Positions 13,371 to 21,729 of a stretch of DNA of 32,929 nucleotides are shown here, one piece after another. The stretch is from a virus. A model generated the notes under the pieces. It saw nothing but the letters and a program-made list of their open reading frames with translations, had not been told where the DNA came from and did not search any database. How positions within the stretch are numbered: position 1 is the first letter of the stretch; the number at the start of each line of letters is the position of its first letter. A program made the translations under genes and the position numbers. The stretch lies in the IMG/VR virus record IMGVR_UViG_3300017613_001967, positions 1 to 32,929 of that record; one strand, given 5' to 3'.

Positions 13371-13445
13371 TCAATTGCGTTAATACGTTATAATCATTAT
13401 TAATGCACTTTATTTAATGTTTAATGACCATAAAAATGTAATGAC

Positions 13446-14357
13446 ATGAATATCATCAACTTTTTGGAAAATGCAAATATTGAAGTGATTAAAAGGGGTA
13501 AGAATGTATCTGCTGGATGGATTAGCATCACTTGCCCTTTTTGTGGTGATACGTCTAACCATTTCGGTATACAGTTAAGTGACCTCCGCTGTAACTGTTG
13601 GAAATGTGGTAGTCACACCATAATAGATTTAATTACAACTATTGAAAGCTGTTCATTCAAAAGAGCAAAATCAATAGTTAAAGAAATTCGTGATTCAGAA
13701 CCACCTGTTTATTTACAACGACGAGAACAAATACGAGGTGTTTATCAATACAGAAAAGTCCACTTACCTCCAGTAGTATCTCCCCTTCCTAAAAGATACC
13801 GTGAATACCTCCAAGACAGAGGTTTTAATCCAACTCATCTTGAAAGAAAATATGGTCTGCTTGCTTGTTTAAACAGAACCAAATATAAATTTAGAATTGT
13901 AATTCCAATATTCTTTATGAACAAACTTGTCAGTTTTACCACTCGCACTATTTTTAATGAAATAGACCCACCATATTTACATCCTACATATAAAGAGGTT
14001 CTTTATACCCCAAAGCAAACTGTCTATAATTATGATTCATTTCCTACTGGTACTGATCTTATTGTTATGGAAGGCCCGTCTGATGTTTGGCGTTGGGGCA
14101 ATGGAGCTGTATCTACAAACGGTATTAACTATTCTATAGACCAAATTATCACACTACGGTCTAAACCAATTCGCCGCCTATTCTTATTTTTCGACAATGA
14201 ACTCACTGCTCAAGCAAGAGCAAGAGAGTTAATATTATTAATAAAACCTGCTGCCAAACACGTAGAACAAATAAAGCCTGATCATAAAAATGATCCTGGT
14301 GAGATGACCCATTCAGAAATCATGTACATCAAACAACATCTTAAATTTAATAAATAA
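13446..14357 (+). CDS. DnaG-type DNA primase
   Basis: 303 residues. The N-terminal zinc-binding domain has Cys30-x2-Cys33 and Cys49-x-Cys51-x2-Cys54. Linker to a Toprim core with MEGPSDVW (Glu209) and LFFDNE near residue 250, the metal-binding acidic residues of DnaG. It is short compared with bacterial DnaG (~600 aa) and lacks the C-terminal helicase-binding domain, as is common for phage primases. It synthesises RNA primers for the DnaB-like helicase/Pol III replisome encoded downstream. No good SD precedes ATG 13446; the 75-nt spacer before it is very AT-rich and contains four TAATG words. Confidence 0.88.
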   Translation: MNIINFLENANIEVIKRGKNVSAGWISITCPFCGDTSNHFGIQLSDLRCNCWKCGSHTIIDLITTIESCSFKRAKSIVKEIRDSEPPVYLQRREQIRGVYQYRKVHLPPVVSPLPKRYREYLQDRGFNPTHLERKYGLLACLNRTKYKFRIVIPIFFMNKLVSFTTRTIFNEIDPPYLHPTYKEVLYTPKQTVYNYDSFPTGTDLIVMEGPSDVWRWGNGAVSTNGINYSIDQIITLRSKPIRRLFLFFDNELTAQARARELILLIKPAAKHVEQIKPDHKNDPGEMTHSEIMYIKQHLKFNK

Positions 14358-14370
14358 GGAGGTGGTTTAA

Positions 14371-14730
14371 GTGAAATTAAATAGGAGAAAATTTGATCCT
14401 AGTGAATATGAAATAATAAAAGAATTTACTCCTGAAAATCCTGAAGTAGATTCTGGTGGCATATTCATACCCAATCATATACTACACAACCCAAAACTAA
14501 ACTTTACTCAATCAATATTGCTTGCCTTAATCTACTTTGTTGAAGACCCTGATTGTAATGGTTTTTGTTACGCTGCTAACTCTTACTTCTCAAAAATACT
14601 CGATATTAATAATAATTCTATTAAAAAAAATCTATCCCTTTTAGTCAAAGATGGATTTTTAATAAAAACAATTCACAATAATACAAGATTTCTAAAAACC
14701 ATAGACTTTATGGATGGAGGTGAGTATTAA
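14371..14730 (+). CDS. Winged-helix replication protein (short paralog)
   Basis: 119 residues, GTG start at 14371 selected by a strong SD (AAGGAGGTGG, 7-nt spacing). The segment SGGIFIPNHI ... FTQSILLALIYFVED ... CYAANSYFSKIL ... NNNSIKKNLSLLVKDGFLIK is a winged-helix domain like those of phage replisome organisers. The next gene repeats the same domain (GLWIPKKDLF ... CYATNSYFSEIF ... ISNNIRFLITEGYIEV), so the pair arose by tandem duplication; this copy lacks the C-terminal half. Its N-terminus, MKLNRRK, is a basic tag. Confidence 0.8.
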   Translation: MKLNRRKFDPSEYEIIKEFTPENPEVDSGGIFIPNHILHNPKLNFTQSILLALIYFVEDPDCNGFCYAANSYFSKILDINNNSIKKNLSLLVKDGFLIKTIHNNTRFLKTIDFMDGGEY

Positions 14731-15866
14731 TGAAAATCCAAAAAAGGTTTACAAGTAAAAACCCACAAAGTAAGTTTGAAGGTCTATGGATTCCAAAGAA
14801 AGATCTCTTCAATCAAGAACTAAGTTTCCTTCAATCAGGACTTCTTTCATCAATCAAATACCTGCAAAAAATTTCACATGTGAAATTATGTTATGCTACC
14901 AATTCTTACTTTAGTGAAATTTTCAAAGTCACTGAAAAGGCTATAAGTAATAACATCCGTTTTTTGATAACCGAAGGTTATATTGAGGTTGTAAAATTCA
15001 ATGGTCGGGTAAGGTTCTTAAAAACAACAGATAAGAAGCCAAATCAGCATGGAACTAATTTCCATGCTGACGGGAAAAAAGGTCAAACAGATAATACAGT
15101 ATATAATAAACTTATTTCTAACGAAATAAGTAACGGTTTTTTTCAAAAACCGTCTATTATTCCTAATAATAAGATAAAGAAAAAAAGGAGATTGATAAAG
15201 TTACCAGATCCCAAAATAAAATTCATTATTGATTATTGGAATAATATTGGCAAACCATTTTCTAAAATAATAAAGAAAGAACCTGTTAAAAAGTTATTAA
15301 TACCATTATTGAAAAAGAATGATTATAGAACTATTTGTGAAGTATTTGATAAGGCATATAAATATATGACAGATCCTTATTTTTTCTTTGCATCTAAAAA
15401 AACATATCGTTGTGTTGAATTCTTTAAGCCTAACTCATACAGCTACATTGGTAAATGGATAGATGGAAACAAAATGAATAATTGGTTCGATATATTCTTT
15501 AAAAAGTCTCACCGGTGGCTAGAACAAAACGTATTGAGATTGCCAAAAGATACTATTGGATATAATGAAGACTTCTATAATGAAATATGCCGTATACTAT
15601 CAATTGCTCCGCAGGATAGAGATGATCAACTTGCCATTAAAAGAACATGTATTCGGATTAGTGATTGGCTAGGTGTTAATAATACAGACACTCTACAATG
15701 GCCGGTATTAAATGACTTTGAATATTTTATTAGAGATAATTATCCTGATACAAGAAAGATACAACCCTATTGGTTCTCAGGTAGAGCTTTTTGGAATAAG
15801 CAGTTTGCAGACTATCTTGTCCAGACTGGAAGATTTTCTCACATCTCAGAAATTAAAAGGATCTAA
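14730..15866 (+). CDS. Replisome organiser / helicase-loader-like protein
   Basis: 378 residues. Residues 1-100 are a winged helix paralogous to the preceding gene. A polar linker (~105-160, including KKKRRLIKLPD) follows, and residues ~165-260 match the phage replication pattern 'I-I-D-Y-W-N...K...I-x-x-L-L...Y-x-x-x-F-F-A-S-K-K-T'. This is typical of proteins that bind origin DNA and load the DnaB helicase. Overlaps the previous gene by 1 nt (TAATG). It sits between primase and DnaB-like helicase, consistent with loader function; the assignment to origin recognition is inference. Confidence 0.75.
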   Translation: MKIQKRFTSKNPQSKFEGLWIPKKDLFNQELSFLQSGLLSSIKYLQKISHVKLCYATNSYFSEIFKVTEKAISNNIRFLITEGYIEVVKFNGRVRFLKTTDKKPNQHGTNFHADGKKGQTDNTVYNKLISNEISNGFFQKPSIIPNNKIKKKRRLIKLPDPKIKFIIDYWNNIGKPFSKIIKKEPVKKLLIPLLKKNDYRTICEVFDKAYKYMTDPYFFFASKKTYRCVEFFKPNSYSYIGKWIDGNKMNNWFDIFFKKSHRWLEQNVLRLPKDTIGYNEDFYNEICRILSIAPQDRDDQLAIKRTCIRISDWLGVNNTDTLQWPVLNDFEYFIRDNYPDTRKIQPYWFSGRAFWNKQFADYLVQTGRFSHISEIKRI

Positions 15867-16480
15867 TGAAATCAATATCATTCTTCAAAAACAAACCAAC
15901 AAGACCTATAATAACATCACCACTCCAATTTGAAATAGTCTATATTAATATTCCATTTGCTATTCTATTAAATAAAGAATGGCATTCAAGACTTCCTATT
16001 TTTAAATCACCATACATAACTAAAAAGCATATTTCCTTTGGAGCTAGATATAAATCTTGTTGGTATGCATCTGCTATATGGACACCTCCAATTTCAAGGC
16101 TTTTCAATAATAGAGGATTCTTAGAATTAAGAAGAATGGCTATTGCACCTGATGCACCTAAAAATACTGCTTCAAGAATGCTGTCTATTATGTGTAAAAA
16201 TATTAAAGCTCGTTTTCCTGATATATGGAAATTAATATCTTACCAGGATACAGATGTACACTTAGGCACTATTTATAAAGCAAGTGGATGGATTCTAGCA
16301 GCTAAAAGTCACAAATCCAATTGGCATAAAGGCCAATGGAGTAAAGGTAGAAAAATAAGATCAAGTGACTATCAAGCTCCTGGTGTTAAAATCAGATGGG
16401 AAAGAGATATAAGGAAAGAACCTAAAAAAAATAAAATAAGAAGGAAAATACTTCTAAAAAGAAGGATTAGCAATCTATGA
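15866..16480 (+). CDS. Mom-like GNAT-fold protein, possible DNA modification enzyme
   Basis: 204 residues. WYASAIWTPP (~65-75), ELRRMAIAPDAPKNTASRML (~87-106) and SYQDTDVHLGTIYKASGW (~125-142) form the pattern I associate with Mu Mom-like GNAT proteins; Mom converts adenine to a methylcarbamoyl derivative and protects DNA from restriction. The basic tail (KIRRKILLKRRISNL) would suit DNA contact. It starts within the stop of the replication protein (TAATG) and overlaps the helicase start (ATGA), so it is co-translated with the replisome. The chemistry in this phage is unproven. Confidence 0.68.
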   Translation: MKSISFFKNKPTRPIITSPLQFEIVYINIPFAILLNKEWHSRLPIFKSPYITKKHISFGARYKSCWYASAIWTPPISRLFNNRGFLELRRMAIAPDAPKNTASRMLSIMCKNIKARFPDIWKLISYQDTDVHLGTIYKASGWILAAKSHKSNWHKGQWSKGRKIRSSDYQAPGVKIRWERDIRKEPKKNKIRRKILLKRRISNL

Positions 16481-18165
16481 GATCTCCTATTAAGATCATC
16501 AAAACTACTGAACATGAAGATGAAAAAACTATTCTTGCTTTCATGGTCATGCATGACGATGTTACAAAGGCAGTCCACACATTCTGGAAAACCAAACAAT
16601 TAAAACTAAAACACATATCTACTGCTTATAGAAGACAATTCCGCAATATTATAAAATTCTATGAAAAATACAATGAGGCACCCCGTAGAGCTATAAAGTT
16701 CATTCATGATGGAGAAAAAGCAATTCTTAGGCACAATAAGGATGAACTAAAATTAAATAGCCAGGTATTAAAAACTATTGCTGAAGAATACTCTGCAAAT
16801 CGTGAAGGATATCTTGTAAATAGCCAATATATCATTGAGGAACTTATACCTCGTTTTATAAGAATAAGAAAAACTGCTGAGATTAATGAAAAATTAAGTA
16901 TAGCAGTTGAAAATGGACTGTCTGATGAAGCTGAGCGATTACTATTAGAATATGATAAGGTTCAAACCGAGCAAAAAGATCCTACCTTTGGATTCACGAC
17001 CCCATTAACACTTGATTACCAACTAGATATGCTAGCTCGTTTTGATGATGAAGGTACTAAAGAAGTCTACAGATTCCCTGATGCACTAGGTGCCTTAATT
17101 GGGCCATTAAAAAAAGGTTGGCTAGTCGCTATTAGTGGTGCTACCAAGGCCTCCAAAAGCTATTTCTTAGGTCAAATAGCTTTTGATGCTGTATTAAATC
17201 AAGGGAAAAAAGTAATGTATCTATGTCCTGATATGAGTGAGGAAGACATGAATGAAGAACGCATTGTATCATATATAACAGATAGAGCCTCAAGCAAAGA
17301 ACTTGCTGGCAATACATATCTACCTGAATTTGATTGTATAAAAAACCAGACAGGAGAATGTAAAGATAGGCCAAAAGGCAGAGTGCCACTATTAAAAAAA
17401 CCTGTTAGTCAAAATCCTAATAGTGTAAAAGAGCAAATTCTTGCTGACTCAATACAATGCTTAAATTGGAAAACATGCACTAAATGTAGATTTGAAAACC
17501 CAAAAAGATATAGTGCTGCCATATACTTTAGAAAAAAGAGAATAAAAAGTTTCAAGATAACTGAAAGGCAAAACAGGTTACAAAGAAGAAAATTCAAACC
17601 TTTGAAATATAAGCATGGACAAAACTTCAAGATAAAATACTTCCCCAAATATCAAGCTACCATTGAAGATTGTTTTGACGTTATACATGGCTATATTGAA
17701 ACTAATGACTGGCAACCTGACATTATTATATTTGATTACATCGACATTTTAAACCCTGGTCGTGGTGAACAGAAAAAGTCATTTAATGATTATAGAGATT
17801 ATGATCATATGTGGAAGACTGCTAGTAGGCTTGCCCAGGAAACTGACACACTAGTTTTGACAGCCGATCAATCAACTAAAGCAGGACGCACCGCAAGGCT
17901 ATTAGATGAAACATCTACATCACAGGCCAGCATGAAAGATCATCACCTGAATGTCAAAATAGGTATTGGCAAAATCAAGGAAGAAACCCAAAATAATATA
18001 GCTCGTGTAAACGTATTATTTCACAGACATCGACCATTCAATAGAAATTTAGAAGTCTTAGTTACTCAAAATCTCACCTGTGCGAATGCATTTGTTGACT
18101 CTGCCTTTTGGTTCGATAAAACATCGCCACCGTATAATATCCAAATCCCTCAAAATGAGGTTTAA
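16477..18165 (+). CDS. DnaB-like replicative DNA helicase
   Basis: 562 residues. The core begins near residue 175 (GFTTPLTLDYQLD); Walker A is GATKASKS (221-228), with Ser where the canonical loop has Gly before Lys; the strand 'KVMYLCPDMSEEDMNERIV'-like segment follows, and Walker B is IIIFDYID (Asp420). An insertion between these holds six cysteines (CIKNQTGEC; CLNWKTCTKC) that may bind zinc. The C-terminal 'LTADQST' and RHRPFN regions match helicase motifs 3 and 4. Unwinds DNA at the fork. Overlaps the Mom-like gene by 4 nt. The altered P-loop and inserted knuckle are unusual. Confidence 0.82.
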   Translation: MRSPIKIIKTTEHEDEKTILAFMVMHDDVTKAVHTFWKTKQLKLKHISTAYRRQFRNIIKFYEKYNEAPRRAIKFIHDGEKAILRHNKDELKLNSQVLKTIAEEYSANREGYLVNSQYIIEELIPRFIRIRKTAEINEKLSIAVENGLSDEAERLLLEYDKVQTEQKDPTFGFTTPLTLDYQLDMLARFDDEGTKEVYRFPDALGALIGPLKKGWLVAISGATKASKSYFLGQIAFDAVLNQGKKVMYLCPDMSEEDMNEERIVSYITDRASSKELAGNTYLPEFDCIKNQTGECKDRPKGRVPLLKKPVSQNPNSVKEQILADSIQCLNWKTCTKCRFENPKRYSAAIYFRKKRIKSFKITERQNRLQRRKFKPLKYKHGQNFKIKYFPKYQATIEDCFDVIHGYIETNDWQPDIIIFDYIDILNPGRGEQKKSFNDYRDYDHMWKTASRLAQETDTLVLTADQSTKAGRTARLLDETSTSQASMKDHHLNVKIGIGKIKEETQNNIARVNVLFHRHRPFNRNLEVLVTQNLTCANAFVDSAFWFDKTSPPYNIQIPQNEV

Positions 18166-18223
18166 AATATTTACATCTTCATATTTATTGTTATTTAAAT
18201 CATAAGATCATATAATCTAACTT

Positions 18224-18292
18224 GTTTTAAATTGTAAGATTAACATATTTAAAACCAAACTTTGTAAACCGTTGATATTGGCACGTTTACAA
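18224..18292. promoter_or_regulatory. Two phased inverted repeats (operator or origin-like sites)
   Basis: The AT-rich 263-nt gap holds IR1 GTTTTAAAT (18224-18232)/ATTTAAAAC (18247-18255) and IR2 TTGTAAAC (18262-18269)/GTTTACAA (18285-18292). Half-sites are 23 bp apart start to start in both. The half-sites resemble the GTTTAAAC palindromes beyond the next gene (19325-19364). They lie upstream of a -10 element, which suits repressor or activator binding; an origin function is also possible. Confidence 0.6.
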
Positions 18293-18334
18293 CATGCATA
18301 TAATTAAAAAAAATATCGTATATGTTTATAAAAA

Positions 18335-18343
18335 TGGTATAAT
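18335..18343 (+). promoter_or_regulatory. Extended -10 promoter
   Basis: TGGTATAAT, a TGn-TATAAT extended -10, lies 85 nt upstream of the chosen start of the next gene; no good -35 is seen. The resulting mRNA would have a leader of roughly 80 nt containing a short in-frame N-terminal extension (MNECSCMVEC...) that lacks its own SD. Confidence 0.55.
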
Positions 18344-18428
18344 GTAAATGAATGAGTGTAGTTGCATGGTTGAATGTTCAACCATTGCAGCTAAAAATAA
18401 ACCCTATATTATATGGAGGAAATTTATT

Positions 18429-19208
18429 ATGGCTTTAAGCAAAGAAAAACAATTACTGAAATGGGTCAAAAAGTTAAACCGTGCAAAAGTGGCTGAGGCC
18501 ATCGACACAGACCAGGATTATGACGACCTCAAAGAAGAATTTATGGACACCCTTGAGGAACTCGATGATAGTGGCAAGATTGATGATGTCGATGAAAATG
18601 TCGTCAAATTCTTCAATGCCCTTGTAGAAGAAGATGAGGGTGAGGAAGAAGGAGATGAGGATGACGAGGATGACGAGGATGACGAGGATGACGAGGAAGA
18701 AGAGGATGACGAGGAAGAAGAAGAGGATGACGAGGAAGAAGAAGAGGATGAGGAAGACGAATTCGCTGAAATGAGCCGTCTGGAAATGAAAAAATTCATC
18801 AAGGCCTCCAAAAACAAAAAGGTTAAGGCCATCAAGGTGTTTAAAAGCACTAGTGATGATGATCTCCGTGAAGCTATTCGTGAGGCGTCTGGCACCAAAA
18901 AGGCTGCTCCTGCTAAAAAAGCTACCACCAAGAAAGCCACCGCAAAGAAAACCACCACCGCAAAAAAGAAGGGTTCATCTGAAGATGGGACTACCCTCCA
19001 TGATCTAGTGGCAAAATCCCTGACCAAACACAAAGGAAAATCAATTACCTTTCTCAAAATCAGGGATGAAGTGGTAGCAGAGCGCAAAAAGCATGGATTG
19101 TCTGCAACACCTAGCATGGCTCGTCTGTATGTCAAAATCATCTGTTCCTCACTAATAACTCTTGGATTTGCTGCTGGTGATGAAACTTCCATCAAGTTGA
19201 AAAAGTAG
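18429..19208 (+). CDS. Acidic / histone-H1-like chimeric DNA-binding protein
   Basis: 259 residues. Order: helical N-terminus (1-66), an almost pure Asp/Glu tract (67-113), a SAP-like helix pair (114-155, ending DDDLREAIREASG), a Lys/Ala/Thr tail like histone H1 (157-181) and a C-terminal winged-helix-like domain (186-259). The acidic and basic stretches are like those of nucleosome assembly factors and may chaperone DNA-binding proteins. ATG 18429 has the SD TGGAGG 10 nt upstream, so I prefer it over the ATG at 18348. Codons are richer in G/C than in neighbours. Ends in a terminator and is flanked by operator-like arrays. Role inferred. Confidence 0.78.
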   Translation: MALSKEKQLLKWVKKLNRAKVAEAIDTDQDYDDLKEEFMDTLEELDDSGKIDDVDENVVKFFNALVEEDEGEEEGDEDDEDDEDDEDDEEEEDDEEEEEDDEEEEEDEEDEFAEMSRLEMKKFIKASKNKKVKAIKVFKSTSDDDLREAIREASGTKKAAPAKKATTKKATAKKTTTAKKKGSSEDGTTLHDLVAKSLTKHKGKSITFLKIRDEVVAERKKHGLSATPSMARLYVKIICSSLITLGFAAGDETSIKLKK

Positions 19209-19250
19209 ATTCACTAAATTAAAACGAATGTATCACAGGACAAAATGTCG

Positions 19251-19295
19251 AAACGTCATAGGGGTGTCAAAATTCACCCCTATGACGTTTTTTTT
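19251..19295 (+). terminator. Rho-independent terminator
   Basis: Perfect 16-bp stem AAACGTCATAGGGGTG/CACCCCTATGACGTTT (19251-19266/19275-19290) with loop TCAAAATT, followed by a run of T to 19295. Ends the transcript of the acidic protein gene, so that gene is probably a single-gene unit. Confidence 0.92.
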
Positions 19296-19324
19296 GACAT
19301 ATTCATAATCCCCTATTGTTTTTA

Positions 19325-19364
19325 GTTTAAACCCCGTCCTGTGGCCGTTTAAACCCGTTTAAAC
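19325..19364. repeat. Three GTTTAAAC palindromes, helically phased
   Basis: GTTTAAAC at 19325-19332, 19347-19354 and 19357-19364. Start-to-start distances are 22 and 10 bp, about two and one turns of the helix, so all three sites face the same side. The array lies between the terminator and the radical-SAM gene, and so is suited to be an operator or replication-protein binding array. Confidence 0.7.
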
Positions 19365-19383
19365 AACATAAAAAGGATTGATT

Positions 19384-20655
19384 ATGTCATTATTAACACG
19401 TAAAAAAAAACTCAATATCCTATTAGTTGAACCTCCGTACAGGGTCAGCTATTTACCCACCGGACTTCAAAGAATAGCCACCTACCATTTAAAACGCAAT
19501 GATAATATAACCTTTATCAATAGCCACCCAAAACAGCACTTCTCCAAAATTAACACACCAGATCACTTTGATAAAATCTATATAACATCTGTTTTCACAT
19601 TTGACGGTGACATAGTTGTTAATGTGACAAAATACTTGAAAAGGTTATTTCCAAAAACCAAGATAGTGGTTGGTGGGATATTCGTCACACTAATGCCTGA
19701 TTATTTTGAAAAACAAACAGGTATAAAGCCTTGGATCGGTATACACCCAAAATTTGAAAACCAGGTGCCTGATTATTCCATGTTCCCCAAAACGTCTCAA
19801 GTTCTAGCCACTACCACAAGGGGCTGCATTCGTAACTGCGAGTTTTGTGGTGTCAGGTTATTTGAACCAAAATTTATGGTTAAACCAGAATGGGAAAAAC
19901 AAGTCTATGCTGGATATGAAACAGGTGCTAGGCACATATGCTTTGGAGATAATAATTTTATAGCTAATGCATGGTCACATAAAAAAAGGGTTATTAACCT
20001 TGTCAAATCACTTGACAAGGTGACTGTTGATTTTAACCAGGGTCTTGATTGTAGGATATTTCGTGAACGTGATGCAAAACTGTTAAGCCAAATAAATATA
20101 CCTACCTTGCGATTTGCTTTTGATGGTATGCATGAAGATGGATACTTTCAAAAGGCTGTTAAATTAGCCCAAAAATATAAGACAGGCAAAGTTATAACGT
20201 CTTTTGTTTTGTATAACTTTAATGATACACCTGAAGATGTATGGTATCGGCTGAATGAAATTCTTAAATCGAAAACACATGCCTTTGGTATGAGATATGT
20301 GCCACTAGATGCATTGAATAGGTCGTCATATGTTGGAAAACATTGGACTAGAAAAACACTTAAAAATTTCATTAGGTTGTTATCATTATGGACAGGTGGC
20401 AGTGGTACACTATCTTTTCGAGCAAATAGAGAAGATGATTTTGCACGTATAGGCAGGACAGCAGAAGAATTTGTTGAAAAAATAAATAGTGATGATGTTA
20501 ATCAAACTTATTATGCCAAAGTGAGGCATTCAAAAAGAGCATTAAGAACAGGTCTTGGTTTAATAGATAAAACAGATATGAAGCTATATAAACCCAAAGT
20601 TATTAAAAAGAAAATCTCAAGTGAACCAGGAATAAAAATCAAGAAGTATAGATAA
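19384..20655 (+). CDS. Radical-SAM protein with B12-binding-like N-terminus
   Basis: 423 residues. The 4Fe-4S motif is TRGCIRNCEFC, with cysteines at 148, 152 and 155 (CxxxCxxC). The N-terminal 120 residues (ILLVEPPYR ... KIVVGGIFVTLMPDYF) have the Rossmann-like pattern of B12-binding domains of methylthiotransferase/Elp3-type radical-SAM enzymes, but I see no clear DxHxxG cobalamin motif. The product is unknown; with the Mom-like and methyltransferase genes nearby, nucleotide or DNA modification is a fair guess. ATG 19384 follows AAAAGG. The basic C-terminus ends KIKKYR. Confidence 0.85.
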   Translation: MSLLTRKKKLNILLVEPPYRVSYLPTGLQRIATYHLKRNDNITFINSHPKQHFSKINTPDHFDKIYITSVFTFDGDIVVNVTKYLKRLFPKTKIVVGGIFVTLMPDYFEKQTGIKPWIGIHPKFENQVPDYSMFPKTSQVLATTTRGCIRNCEFCGVRLFEPKFMVKPEWEKQVYAGYETGARHICFGDNNFIANAWSHKKRVINLVKSLDKVTVDFNQGLDCRIFRERDAKLLSQINIPTLRFAFDGMHEDGYFQKAVKLAQKYKTGKVITSFVLYNFNDTPEDVWYRLNEILKSKTHAFGMRYVPLDALNRSSYVGKHWTRKTLKNFIRLLSLWTGGSGTLSFRANREDDFARIGRTAEEFVEKINSDDVNQTYYAKVRHSKRALRTGLGLIDKTDMKLYKPKVIKKKISSEPGIKIKKYR

Positions 20656-20679
20656 ACACATAACAAGGGAGAAATTAAA

Positions 20680-21714
20680 ATGGAAATTAAAACGAGTTTA
20701 TTAATCGAGGCATTAAACACAATTAAAAGTGTCAGCAGTGACAACCTCACTGCTGAAGAGGATAATTTGGTTATCTTTGCATTTGGCCAAGTTATTGCTC
20801 AGAATGAACAATGCTACATATCAACATTGTTTGACCATGAGCTAGAAGAATGCACCCTGCCATACAACAAATTGTTCACCCTATTATCAGCCTTCAAACC
20901 AGATAGAAACCTGTCATTAAAAATGGAGAACCAAAACATTAGATTGGAGTTTGAAAAGGACAGAAAAAAATCAAACACAAAACTTGCTGCTTACACCAAT
21001 AAAGAGTTTGACTATATTGATCCACCTAATACAGGATGGAAAGAAGTTCCCACTGAATTTGTTAACGCTCTTAAAAAAAGTAAAGTGTCACTACCGACTG
21101 AATCACTTAGGTCTATACTTACCAGCTATGGGGTCAAAAATAACAAGGTCACCACCTCTGACGACTTCAGGGCAAGTGAATTTGAAATGAGTACAGGGTT
21201 TAACAATGAGTTTGCTTTATCAGGCAAATTAGGCCAACTCATTATTGAGAACCACCTCTCAAAATACATTGTAGATGGCAATATTATTTCTTTTAAAAAT
21301 GACAATGTATTTGTTACAGCACCTTTAAGTATAGAGACTTATCCTGAATTAAATAGTGAGATATTCTCTTTTAAAAATAGTATCAAATTGATTACACAAG
21401 ATTTTATCAAAGCACTTGATAGATCTGTCTTATTTGCTGAAGGACTATCAAATATTGACTATGCTGTATCATTTAATATTAATGGAAAACATCTTGAAAT
21501 AAATGCAGCTAATAAATATGGTAAGAATAAAGAAGTTATTGAACTAATTTTTTCAAATTCTGCTGATAAAAACTTATCAATAAACCCTGTTTATCTGTCT
21601 CAAATACTAAAAATGCTTTCGGGTAAAGATGTTGAGGTTGGAATTACAGAAGAAAACAACCTTGTCTTTAATGAGAATGGATTTAACCATTTGATTGCTT
21701 CTTATGTAGAATAG
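20680..21714 (+). CDS. Sliding clamp, DnaN-like
   Basis: 344 residues, close to the usual ~370 for bacterial beta clamps. Sequence is diverged, but the repeated beta-rich pattern and the ending LNPVYLSQILKML-type segment followed by VEVGITEENNLVF and LIASYVE correspond to the third clamp domain. Its position directly before the clamp-loader gene and in a Pol III replisome supports the call. It would encircle DNA and tether the Pol III alpha. SD AGGGAG 9 nt before ATG 20680. The diverged C-terminal end may fit the phage polymerase only. Confidence 0.8.
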   Translation: MEIKTSLLIEALNTIKSVSSDNLTAEEDNLVIFAFGQVIAQNEQCYISTLFDHELEECTLPYNKLFTLLSAFKPDRNLSLKMENQNIRLEFEKDRKKSNTKLAAYTNKEFDYIDPPNTGWKEVPTEFVNALKKSKVSLPTESLRSILTSYGVKNNKVTTSDDFRASEFEMSTGFNNEFALSGKLGQLIIENHLSKYIVDGNIISFKNDNVFVTAPLSIETYPELNSEIFSFKNSIKLITQDFIKALDRSVLFAEGLSNIDYAVSFNINGKHLEINAANKYGKNKEVIELIFSNSADKNLSINPVYLSQILKMLSGKDVEVGITEENNLVFNENGFNHLIASYVE

Positions 21715-21729
21715 AGAAAGGAATCTGTT

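Noticed and set aside
13401-13443. Four TAATG words before the primase as origin iterons
   Set aside because: Spacings are 14, 7 and 17 bp, the words are very short and the region is AT-rich; not distinguishable from chance.
18518-19195. Long minus-strand reading frame rich in serine
   Set aside because: It is the reverse complement of the GAG/GAC acidic tract and lysine-rich tail; composition explains it, and there is no SD.
19294-19299. TTGACA as -35 of a promoter for the radical-SAM gene
   Set aside because: The hexamer lies at the end of the terminator T-run and no acceptable -10 occurs at 16-18 bp; TATTGT at 14 bp is a poor candidate.
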